A stretch of 64,000 nt of DNA from Unio delphinus (Eukaryota > Mollusca > Bivalvia > Unionida > Unionidae), in NCBI GenBank assembly GCA_029339505.1, contig JAQISU010000123.1, forward strand, positions 4,510,501 through 4,574,500, given 5' to 3'. This document shows, in pieces, positions 1 through 12,300 of the stretch (positions are counted from its first letter, which is position 1; each line of letters starts with the position of its first letter). The notes below the pieces were generated by a model. It searched no databases. It was not told the DNA's origin and saw nothing but the letters and a program-made list of their open reading frames with translations. Position numbers and translations under genes: made by a program.

Positions 1-241
1 TGGTAGGTTTTTTGCATCTAGATAAAAAAAAATTTGGTTTAACAGTTCAAAATATTTTAAAGAAATCTAATTTTTTATGCACAATTTTTATAGAGCATTT
101 TATGTAAGCATAAATTAAAACTTGATCATTTACCTTCACCACATAAGCCTGCTTTGTGACATGATCAATGTTAAACTTGTAAACAGGTGAGTGATATCTG
201 GACCATTTGTTTCCTGTATACTGTCACTTTTATCATTTCAG

Positions 242-320
242 CTGAGGTCAACACAGCACGGACACGGCTGGATGCTACTCTGCAGTCACTTGTAGAGAAG
301 AAAGATGAAGAACAAGAAGA
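242..320 (+). CDS. LIN37: LIN37 exon (first in window)
   Basis: The acceptor TTTCAG ends at 241 and the donor GTATGT starts at 321. The exon enters with two bases of a split codon and leaves with GA. It encodes [20 protein letters not shown], matching the N-terminal helix of LIN37. A second GTGAGT donor at 187 is not usable as a partner because the frame before it contains a stop and the intron would be only 55 nt, so the true upstream exon is outside the window. Confidence 0.85.
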
Positions 321-3300
321 GTATGTAACATGTAAATCCATCTGTAGGATTCATTTCTGTATTGACATGTAAATCCATCTGTAGGATTCATTTCTGTATT
401 GACATGAAAATCCATCTGTAGGATTCAGTTCTCTAGTGACATCATGTGGGTCCTCTTGTTTATTTGTTTACCTCATCAGTTTACATCAGAGTTATAATTT
501 CATTTTTTATTTTTAAGGTAATAATAGAGAAGCCATTTGTTTTCTCATTTTTTCATAATGTCATTCAGGTTTTGGGTTTTTATATAAATCTTACATGTGC
601 AGTGTGCCAGTTGATATGGTGATTGATTAGTCATTTTCGGCATTAAATTAGGAATTGATAATTTCATACATCATTATTATATCAGTATGATTTTGTCTCA
701 TTTGTTTAAGGAAAGATAAACATTGCCGTGTATATTGTTATCTTCAAGTATAATACATTCAATTCTGATCTATATTCTTCCAGTAATAAAAATATTTCTT
801 TTCGAGTTATTTCTCTGATTTATGTTAATTTGTTTTCTCTGATAAGATTAAAGTCAGCTATAAATGCAGTAAACAGTTTTATTTTATATGTTCAGTCTTT
901 GTTCTAATTAATTAACTGTAAAATAAATTACCAATTGATGTTCACCCATTAGATTACAATTGGCTGCTAATGGGTCACCCAGGTTTTGCATTGGCAATAA
1001 AGAAAGTGGCTCTTGTTATTGCATTAGGCTGTTTAGTTAGTTATATAGAAGAATCTGTCTGGCTATTTACAACACTGGGTGATTTTTTAAAATATTGGAC
1101 ACAAATGAGTAGATCTTTATGATTGGTTGATTTTGGTGCAAACTGTAACTTCAAAACAGCTATTTTATAAATTATTACACACAAAATGTTTAGAATTGAC
1201 AGAAAATGAATAATAAATTATTTTTATTTAACACAAGACTGAAGCTATACACCAGACTATCATTCCAGGAAATGTAAATTGAGAGAGATTTCTGCATATA
1301 GCAATCTAAGTAAGGATAATTCTTATCTTCTAAGGCAAACTAATCCAGAAAATGCTGATTTGTCTCTTCATTTTTTTGTTCTGATGACATTTAGTCGGGT
1401 CTTAGTATGTTATGCTGTACTCGTACAGATGTCAGCAGGGCATGAACGTAATCATAGCATCTAAATTACTACAATATTCTACACTGACTGAATTTTTAAT
1501 TTCATTCAGCTGATAGTCTATTGTTGTAAGTCCTTTGTTTTTAATTATATACTGTCAATATGGTCTAGCTTGTGGTGTTCAGGAGATACTATGATGAAAA
1601 GGTTACAAGTATTGTATATTCAAGTTTGTCGGGACTGTTCACTACAGCAAACAGCATAGACCCAGATCTGCTAGTGCATTATGCAATGGCAGATCATGGT
1701 CTTTGTTGTTTCCAGTTGGACACAACTTATAAGCAAGCTATATGTAGTAGTTTAAACGTTAGCAGCCTGTCACATTAGCATAATAGACAGACCTTATTTG
1801 AATGCATAGTTCGCTAAGTCCCAGAATTCATGATGTGGGATTTGATACATACCACCTGATTAGCCTGAATTTGCTACCATGATGGCGTGTCCTTTGGCAA
1901 GGCCCATTACTTGCCTGGCACAATGAAACCTTCAACATTGCTGTCCTGAACTTTTAATTCAAAATAAATTTCTTTTTAACCTGAAGGTCAAAGTTCTGCT
2001 CAGTCTTCACTAATACTTCCCACAAATAGTGACTGGTGACAACAAATTATACTGGCCATGGGTTAGCAGACTACCTTGGTTCTGTAAAACCCCAAACCCA
2101 GCCAACCCCAAACCATAAGCTACAAGTAGGCAGATAACTTCAAAATCAGGAGGAAATCAGTAGTTGATGTTTTAAATTTGTTTGATTATTAGGTGAGTTG
2201 TTTCTTGCATGTCCTCAAACTGGATTTTGGTATAAATCTTTTGAAGTACAATATCACTGTATCTTAGAAAAGAGTTACTATGACCTACAAGAACCGCTTG
2301 GTTTGTTTTCATCATCACTTGTTAATAATCATTTTCAGTGTTTACTAATACAAAACTCTTGCTCCTGAATAAATAAATGCAGGCAGCTATTGTTTTCTGA
2401 CAGCTTCATTTATTTATATACTAAAAAGACAAAATATGTATCTTGAGGTCTGAAATATTCTATTAAATTGACATAGATCAGTTTCTATTTTGCTCAGTTA
2501 TTTAAAATTTTGTTTTTCACATGTACTTGTAAAGATTCATTAACAAGAATCACCATGACAATAAACTGCTACTGTCAAATGTCTATCATATTTCAGCACA
2601 TAATGTACTTTTTCAAACTTTTAATTTTAAACAATAAATAAATATGATTGGCTGTTCAATTTAAACATACATGGTACCCAGTAAAAGAATTTTTAAAACA
2701 GGTTAATCTGTTTAGTCACATTGTTCATTTTAAAACTATTGGTAATTCTAAATTGTTGATGAATACACACTGAAAGTACATTCTCCACACATGCTAAGCA
2801 TTTTAAATCAATTGTCCTAATCTTTGTACCCAAACTCATATATTAACTGAGATCACACCTAATTGTAACATTTTGGGTTGGCACTGCAAATTAACTTCTT
2901 TGATATGTACATTCTTAGTTCATAGAGTACTTGCTGTTCTGCCTTTTGAACATTCAGGCATATGAGATTTCCAATTTTTGGTCTATATATATTTTCATGC
3001 TTTCAGCTTGTGCCAATTGTTATAGGGGCAAAAGTTGGATATGAAGACCTGTAAAATAAGTGATGACTTGAGATTTGTCAGTGTTTTGTTTTTGCAGGAC
3101 AGGGGACAGTGAAGGTGAACCTGATGTCATGTCACCTGCTGATAATTCACAGAGGTAAGCCTTTCCAAGCTTGCTGATGATCCAAAAGTTTACATGATGA
3201 TAATTAGTTACTAGTATTTAACCAACATTCTCACAGAGGTTGGGAAAGAATGTAATAAAATGAGAGTTCTTATGTAAAATAAAATTCGTGAAGCAGGCTG

Positions 3301-6300
3301 AATAATGATCAAAAAACAAAATTGATATCCATGATAACAAATTACAATCTTTTGCAAACCATAGAAAGTAAATAATTTAACAAATATTTATTTTATTTAT
3401 TTCTTATGAATGCATATGTAATGTTCTAATGAAAATAGTCAGCCATAACTTCATGTGACATGAATATTGTGACATATAGAATGATGTCATAAATTGATAT
3501 TTAACTAGTTTAAACATCAGGGTTTGTAAATGCTTCATTCAGAGGTCTTGGAAACGTTTAATCACACATATTTGGATGCACATTTTTGTAGTCTAGAATG
3601 CAGAAAATCACTTATACAGGAGTCCACTGTAAGCACCAATTTGCTGGACAGCAAATTAAAGGGTTTGCTAGTCCTGCTTCAACCACTTGTTGAGTGGGAA
3701 AATATGTTGATCAATGGATCATTTTAGCTGTGCAGAAAATTCAGTGGCTGAAAGACTCCCAGATGTGCATGTTGTCATTGTAAGAGTACATCTGAAGAAC
3801 ATGACCCAAAAGCTTGGCAGCAAGTTCAAAAGACTTGACAAATCTGCTGATATTTACAATGACTGATTTAAGAGGCAGAATGACCCATTGATGTACTTGT
3901 GTATAAGAGTACAAAAAATGAACAACTTTAGCTTTCATTATTTTGTTTGTTTACAAGTGTAGCCATACAAGTAGTGCATGTGACCTTAAAATCAAGACAT
4001 AAGGAGAATTAAACAAAATGATTTTTGCAAATTTGGAATTAAATGGGATTAAATACTTGTAATCAGACCTTTCCATGGCCTGACATAGTTCACTCTCACC
4101 CTAATGGACAAACAAGGGCTACATTTCAGTGATGTAAAGAAGTTAGAAAATTAAACTCGATGGCAATCACTGTTTCTACTCATTTGGAAATATAGCCATT
4201 TCAGGTATGCCCAATTTGCTTCTGGTAGGGGACTGCAACTTTTACTGTTTGGACTCCTGTTTTTACAAAAATAAGAGTCCTGAACTCCTAGTTTTAAAAT
4301 TGTAGCGAGACCTCTGCTTTGTATAGAAAATGTCATGTGATGGCACTATATTTTGCTTTTTGTGTGCAGCACCAATTTTTAAAAAAAAAAAGAAGCAAAT
4401 TATGACATAACAAATGATTATTACCGATTGTAGAAACATAAGAACTTTCCCTCCAGTTCACACACTAATGTGTGTGAGTTCATAAAACCATGAAAATGTA
4501 TACCCAAAATAACATTAATTCTTATTATGTAATTTGTGTTGGACAAAATTAGTTTTCTAATTTATCCCCATTCTTATTTGGGGGACATTGTGATACACTC
4601 CATCATTATTTTCCTAACTATCTCCAAAACTACATGGGTGAAAATTTACCAAATTTGTAGAATGTTGTAAGGTAAGCTAATAAAAATCACAAGTATAGGA
4701 TCAGTAATATACAGATGATCCTTTTCTTTAACATAATTTCACATATTTGTCTTCCTGCCTCCACCCCCAACCGCCTAACTGTTCCTAAATTATACCACTT
4801 GACCATTAGTTTTATAAGCTATGGATCTAACTGTATCCATAATTGTTAGCAAACAAAGGTCATTCCAACCATCCTGTTGTCTATAGCAGTGGACAGCATT
4901 GATATTGATTGTATGTCATGTACATACGCTTCAATAAATGCAGATTCCATGTACAGATTCCATTATATACGAAAGTTGTGATGGCACTTCATCCAGTCAG
5001 CTGGGTATGATATGTGGAAACTTTGCCTCCAACCCACCACTGTCTGCAGTTCAGTTGAACTTGATTTTGAGGTTGCTGACTTTAATTTGTGTCATTAATG
5101 TGATAGTTTATTTGTTAGAACTACAATATACTTGAAAGTTTCCTTTCCACACTGAAAGCCTTCAATGATAAAGATGACAACCATTGAAATTGTATAGAAA
5201 ATTGTCTTGAAAAAGTGTTCTGTACTGTTGGCTGCATAGTCACACTGGTATTAGAGGTAAGGAAGGGAGGTAAAGCAGTCAAGCCACACATCAGTCACCA
5301 ATTTGTAAATATAAGATTCCATATGGTTACTTCATACATGAAATAAATTGTCAGGAGCTATATACATGTATATGGCAAAATATGGGGTATATAAACTCCG
5401 CAAACAAGCAAACAACATCAAACCCATCACTGGAAAGTGGCACCCTTCATATAGAACAAATCATAGAGATGCAATGCTATTGTGCCAGTCATAGGCCACC
5501 CCACCCCGAGTTGCTGAGTGGTCTAAAGCACTCTCTGTTACGGATCACTGCCATCTCACCTCTGTCTGTGTTTTCCAGTCTCAGATTCGGATAATGTGGG
5601 TATGTGAGAAAGCTTGCCAGTAGCTTTTTGTGTGTCTGTTTTTTTCCAGGCGTTTTCCTAGGTTCTTCCTCCATTACCTTACAACAACAACTATTGGAGC
5701 CCCGAGTGGCCTAGTGGTGTAAGGCGCTTTCCGTTATGGATCACTGCCATCTCACCTCTGTCTGCATGGGTTCGAGTCTAAGATTTGGCTAATGTAGTTA
5801 TGTTTGAAAGCTTGCCAGTAGCTTCTCGTGGGTTGGTGGTTCTTTCCGGGCTTTTCTGGGTTCTTCCTCCACCAATAATACTGGCTGCCATGTATAGCCT
5901 ATCGTGTGCTGAAAATGGTGTTAAACCCTACAACAACAACAACTATTGTGCCATTCAAATATATGATGTCTGTACATGACTCCTGCATTCAAATCTCCTG
6001 AGCCTTGATCAGAATGCATACCCTGCCAGTGTTGACTTGCAGTTGAACACATTCCTGTTGAGTATGTAGCTTTATGATAATGTTTCATCAGATAAAATCT
6101 TGTACTTTTGAAATAATGAATATATCAGATTTTTTTCATTATTGTTTTATTAGACCTTCAGAATCTTAATGTCTTGACATTTTATCTTACTGTACTACAT
6201 GTTTATCTTTATTTAGATTTTTTTTAATAATTCATTATCTTGACATTTTCAAAACATCTTTTTAATGATCACTTTTTATAACTAATATTGTGTGGATGTA

Positions 6301-9300
6301 CAATACCATACGTACGTACATACATACATACATACATACATACATACATACATACATACATACATACATAACATAACATAACATAACATAACATAACATA
6401 ACATAACATATATTTTTCCTAATAAGTTTGTGCTGGTGTGCTTTCTTTTTTTCTGACAGCTTCATTTCTTGTTGATTATAATTTTTTTGAAAACTTTATA
6501 AACCTTAATTAAAGACCTGTATTCATAACTCACTGTATATTCAGTTATCCCTCTTGATACACCTAGATTATAGACATGTATTTGTAGCTCCCTGTATATT
6601 TAGTTATCCCTCTTGATACACGTAAAATAATGACCTATATTTATAGATCCCTATATATTAAAATGTCCCTCTTTAAAACGTTTCTTAAGAAACTTCTGCC
6701 CATTTTAGGAAAGGTCATAGATCCCATTAAATTGCCTCAGTTTGGTTGTATCAATTCTACTTGAATTGTTTCACTTTATTCATCATGTTCTTGCCATATG
6801 AGAACTTTTTATAAAAGATGTCATCTCATTAAATACTCTATTTTGTGTTTTATGTAGTACTATGAAACAGCTTTGATGGAACATCCTTCACTGTAAGACT
6901 TCCTCGCATATAAAATAGTCATTTGTTTCCCATTAACATAATTAATATAGAGGTAACTTGGAGTTTTGATCCGTGGTCTGGAATGGGGGGGGGAAAGGGT
7001 AGTCAGATGGATAGAGATTATGTGATAAAAAGTGTGGAGATTCATCATTTCAAGCAATTTGGTGTAGCTCAATTTGAAAATAGAAAGAGGTTGTTTTGTT
7101 ACAGGTTGTATTGCAGTTACGCTTTGTATCTCTTCATATTCATTATGCATAAGTTGACTGGTCTCCTATACAAGTTAGCATGCAAAATGCTGGAAACAGC
7201 CTTCTTCTGCACTCGAACTTGAAATTTAACATTTGTCTTATGTTGTGGACATAAAATCATTAGTACAAATTCATTAAACACTATGTGATGCTTATCCAAA
7301 TAATCGTTTTGTTACCATGCGCTGCTTCTAAATATCAATCGATACTTTAATATTCACTGATAACTGTCATGTGTGTAATATTTTGCTACTGAGTTAAAAT
7401 GTAATTGTTTGTTAATTTACAGATTTATTTTTAAACAAAGATGTGTTCAAGTATCAATGATCACAACACAAATTCTCCAAAGAACAGGTAATTGAAGCAG
7501 TGGATTATCTTCTTGGTAAATGAGCTGTTCAGACAATCTTTCCTAATTTTCCTGAATTGTGATGATCGTTATAATACTATCCCTTACAAATTTGTACTAA
7601 AATCTTTCACCCATACTGGATGATAGTAAAACATGTTTGTTTCTTCCAGTGAGCCCCTACCAGTAGTTTCACCCTCAAAGAGATCACAAGTTAACAAAGG
7701 GAACAGGAAGAGAAAAAAAAAGGATGAAGGGGAGGATGTTGAAACTGGTGGACATTTTCATCGTGAGTTCATGCTTATTTCATATTTGTATGTTTAGCAT
7801 GTTAAATGTGGTATTCTCATATTATATTGACTTTACAGAAATACTTTTTAAAAGGCTTAGTAACAGAGCCTTCAAATTAGCTATTCTCATATATGCATAT
7901 TTTTATTAGTAAAATCACAGTGCTATATAACCAGGTGTATGGGTTATGGAGAAGAAGCATAAGCAATGGATATGGAGGAAATCAGAATATTTTCATTGTT
8001 GCAGTTTACTAATGGGAAATATATTGTTTGTAAAAGTAGGATTTATGTTGGTATGTAACAGTAATATGAATATGCAAAAATAGTTTGCCAATTTGTGTTT
8101 TCTTGCTAAATTGCAATAAGTTCATGCATGTACAAGTTTTGTGATATAAATATTTTATAGTCAGGTAGAAAAGAGAATTATGTTAATTAAATAGACTTGC
8201 ATGGGATTCATTGGTAAATTTGATACTACCCATTTATATTAACAAAGTTCTGACACTTCCAGAAATCAGCCAACCTACAGACATGAAAACATACATCTCA
8301 TATAGTCATAGGAAGAAACACTTAGAGATGATCTCTCCTTATGTAGGTGATGAAATGTAACGGATTTAACCGGTTTAAACATGAGTGATATAGGAGGCAG
8401 GGTGTTCATATAATGGGAAGACTAGAATGGCTTAGTGGTAATGTGATTGGGTATTTTGTTTCTGTCAAACACATTACTCTATTACATTAATGTTAGAAGA
8501 ATAGAGAAGGTGGCATCAAACCTCTACCCTGATCACCTTATTGGAGCATACTAAATGCTCTACTAGAAGGATGAAATTCTCTTATTACTGGTTAGCACAA
8601 CCAAAATTATGAGATGAAACATCTATGAAGAAGGAACATGTGGGTTCATGTACCCTGCAATTGTTTTAGAATCAAACGTTTCATTAGCAAATTCAGCAAA
8701 ACACAGAAATGTGATCATATTTCAATTTGTAGTGCCAGGTGACATTAATAAGAGGCTCTGCAAGATTCAATACTGATCTGAATTAGGCAATGTCATACAG
8801 GTAGAAACTGGACAAAAGACTGAATTTGCCAGACAACTTAATCCACTGTGTCTTTGATTAAGATATTGCATTCAAAGGCCAAGCTTGTAGAAAATGATCC
8901 TTATTCATCAGCTGAAATGGTCTATGATTTTGTCAGAGTTTACAGTCTAGAGTATACAGATTTAGAAACTCCCTTTATTCAATTGATCAGTGCTTTTAGG
9001 GTTATGTCTTGCTTTCCAGCCTTGAGTGGTAGGAAAAGTATGTGATGTCCAGCCTTAAAGTTCTCCATGTAATTTCACTTAGTGTCTGAGAGCAAATACT
9101 TGGTTCTGCAAATTTACCTCTCTTGAGGGGTTGATAAGGGTTGTAATATATTTGGTTGCTGGTCAGTGGCTGCATCATTATCATACAGTCTCCTCACTTA
9201 ACAAACGAGTTTCGCTTCTACCACTAAGTCATTAAGCGAATTTCTTCGATAAGTGAGGAATTTAATCATTTTTATTTATTCTAAATAAAGAAAAGGTCTA

Positions 9301-12300
9301 AAGGAAACTCCAACTGGATAACTTTATTTTAATTTGCATCACTTACATATTACAGAACATATAAATTCAATCAGCAAAAATATTAAAAATTTATTTACCA
9401 AAAAGATTAAAGTTTATTCACAAAAAAAGACATTCAGATTAGTATTTTAGTCATCACATTTGCTAGGATTTTAAAACTAGGAATCCAGGACTCCCATTTT
9501 GGTAAAAATAGAAAATCTGTTCTGGGTGGTAGCTGCCTTTCTAAATAATTTCATCAAATCAGACAACAAATTTTTCCACTGCCTCTTCATCTGCACTTGC
9601 TGTCACACCGTTGATACTCCAATTATGCAGGTTGAATCTCCAACAAAACTGTTGAAACCATCCATTGGTTTGCTCTAAATGTTTCCATTGATTCTTCGCC
9701 TTTGCAGCACCGTCAAAGTCTCAAAGATACTGCATGCCTTGGCTTGAATTTTTAAATGGCTCATCAGCATTTCTTTTTTGTATCTTGTCATCAAACCAGA
9801 TTGCCAGTAATTTGTCCATTTCATGAATAAGGCCTTTCTGCTGCCTAGTTATTATGGCTTTAAATCCTGTAAATGCTTTCACTGCCTCTTTCAGCCTATC
9901 TTTATCCTTTAAGATTGTTGAACCATTCAAATGCGCCGTCTTCATTAACCTTCCTTCGATTCTTGGCGCTTCCTCCAGGTGAAGTCATGCTCTTCCCTTT
10001 CGCCGACATCTTGTACTTTGGGATGCACAATAAAGAATAGATTTATAAACAAAATATGAAGTCTTGAAGATTGTGAATGCTTCTTGTTATGAGTACATGT
10101 ACTAACCTAGTGTGTGAAAAAGATTGACTGAGATAGGGGATTTCCCACTGGAAAGCTGGCCATAATTCCAAGCGGTTATCAGCTGGATTACCCTGGTGAC
10201 AGAAATGAAGGTACAAAAGTATGATCTGGATATGTCAGTATTGGTCAGCAAGTTGGAAAGGTCCTTGTTGTAACCAATATTGTTTCATCCATGTTCTGAA
10301 GGTTTCTAAAAATCATGGAGTGATATATCTTGATTATTTTAGGTGATGGCTTTTATTTTTCAAAGAGAAAAGTTTGGTTTTGTGGGGTTTATTAACAACA
10401 TTTTTCAACACATGATATTAGGCTGTTCATCACAGCCCGTATATTTGTTGAAGGAAGTCCCATAGAAGAACCACCACCCAACAGGAAACTATTGGCAAGC
10501 TTTCTCGCCTACTAATGCCGGTTGAACTGAGACTCGAACTCGAATAGAAAAAGTGACAGCTGTTTGAGTAGTTTCATAGTCAATATAATTTTTCTGGTAT
10601 TGACAGATCAAACAGATCATTGATCCAGGATTTGCCCCATCTCATATCTGACACATGGAATTGAATAACAAGATGAAATTATTTTCTTATAGCTATTTGT
10701 GAACTGGTAAGTCACAATGACTCAAACATGTATATGTTCTTTTCTGTTCCTGTCGAAGATATGACCTGCTGGTGATCATTCTGACCCTCAGATGCCAAGA
10801 AAATAAAAAATTAATTACATTTCTGATTTTAAGGAGATAGAAAGTTTAAGAAATAATGGTAAGGTGAATTTCTGTGGGTTAAAAATGTTGTAAATGATGG
10901 AAAGTCGTTGATATGTGAGTATGTAAAGACACTGGAAAATCTAAACTGTTTGTCATTGGAAGTAGTTCCATTTTGTTAAAATTTAAAATATCAAATAATC
11001 CTTTTTCTGTTTAATATAAAACATTTACAAGTGATCGTACATTATTAGAATGAAACACTTAAAAATCAGTAATGGCATGTTGGTAGCGCTGTCTGCATGT
11101 GTTTGTTACAAAATATTTCTTTTAATTCATCTTGAAGTAGCATTGCATTGGTAAGAGTGGAGTTATCAATCATATTCACATGGTTAATAATGAACTGTTA
11201 AGAAAATACGAAGTAATGACTGATACTGGTATATACTGTTAATTTAGTCAATCTCATTCCCAAGATGCCTTATGATCAAAGAAATAGTCTGCAAACAATG
11301 CAGCAGTGAATAATATTGCTACTGATGAAATCTTTGGACAGTCACAAACTGGTAAGAAATTATTAAAAAATATCACTAAATTCACCCCCAAAAATGTGTA
11401 TAAATTCCAATGGATGTTCATTGAGGCCAATTGACTGTCATTGGGACAAACTGAAACTGGCTGGGAGAATTACCAGAACCTCGAATGTTAAGGAGAACTC
11501 ATCTGTAAGACTTGCTTCCTTTCATCTATTTGAAATATAGGCAGAAAGATTTTTTCACATCTTTAGGAGAACTAGATTCTAGATGTAGCAGAAAGTCATT
11601 GCGAATATTAATATGGTTAGGTCAAGTATTTGATGGGAAATGGATATCGTCAGAAATATAATGCAGCATAGTTGAAAATTTCATGGAAAACTAATAGATG
11701 ACTGGGTGATACCCTACACATCCATGTGATGGGACAATGTAAATAATTTTTGTCCAGATAATCAATGTTTTATTTCATTGCATGTAGTATTGTCAGCCAA
11801 GATGTTATTGATAATGGTAACTTTCTATGCTTAGATTCCTATGTGATGAAGCTTTTTGATCGGAGCGTAGACATGGCACAGTTTGACGAAAACACCCCAC
11901 TCTATCCAATATGTCGTGCCTGGATGAAGAACCAGCCCAATAGTCGTAACCTAGGTCCTGGCAGCCAGAAATCCCCAAGCCCTGACCCTGAAGTTATGGC
12001 CTCTACCAGTGAAGAAGAGGTAATGGTGGTTTTGTTGTATGCAACAACAAATTTTTAAAAATTGCATTGTTTCATGGGTACTTTGAATGGATGTATGTGT
12101 GCTTTATATTTTGATGTTGTGAGAGTCCTTTGTAATTAATATTAATGATATCATCACATGCTATTTCAGATTAAGAGCAATATGGAAATTTGCACCACTG
12201 ATGCTTTTCCCGGTTTTATTTTGGAGAGAGAGAGGCATATGAATTCATTTTATTTTTCTTCTTGCATCTCGTAATCAAAAATAATATGAGAAAGAGATTT

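Noticed and set aside
187..372. Open frame through the first LIN37 exon, 61 codons
   Set aside because: Only 242-320 is exon; the start is a GTG within a donor-like GTGAGT and the 3' part is intron repeat.
7441..7487. Exon starting at ATG 7441 reading [14 protein letters not shown], as part of LIN37
   Set aside because: Its frame looks natural, but with the AAAG acceptor its 47 nt do not fit the phase between the 3098 and 7650 exons; direct splicing of those two does.
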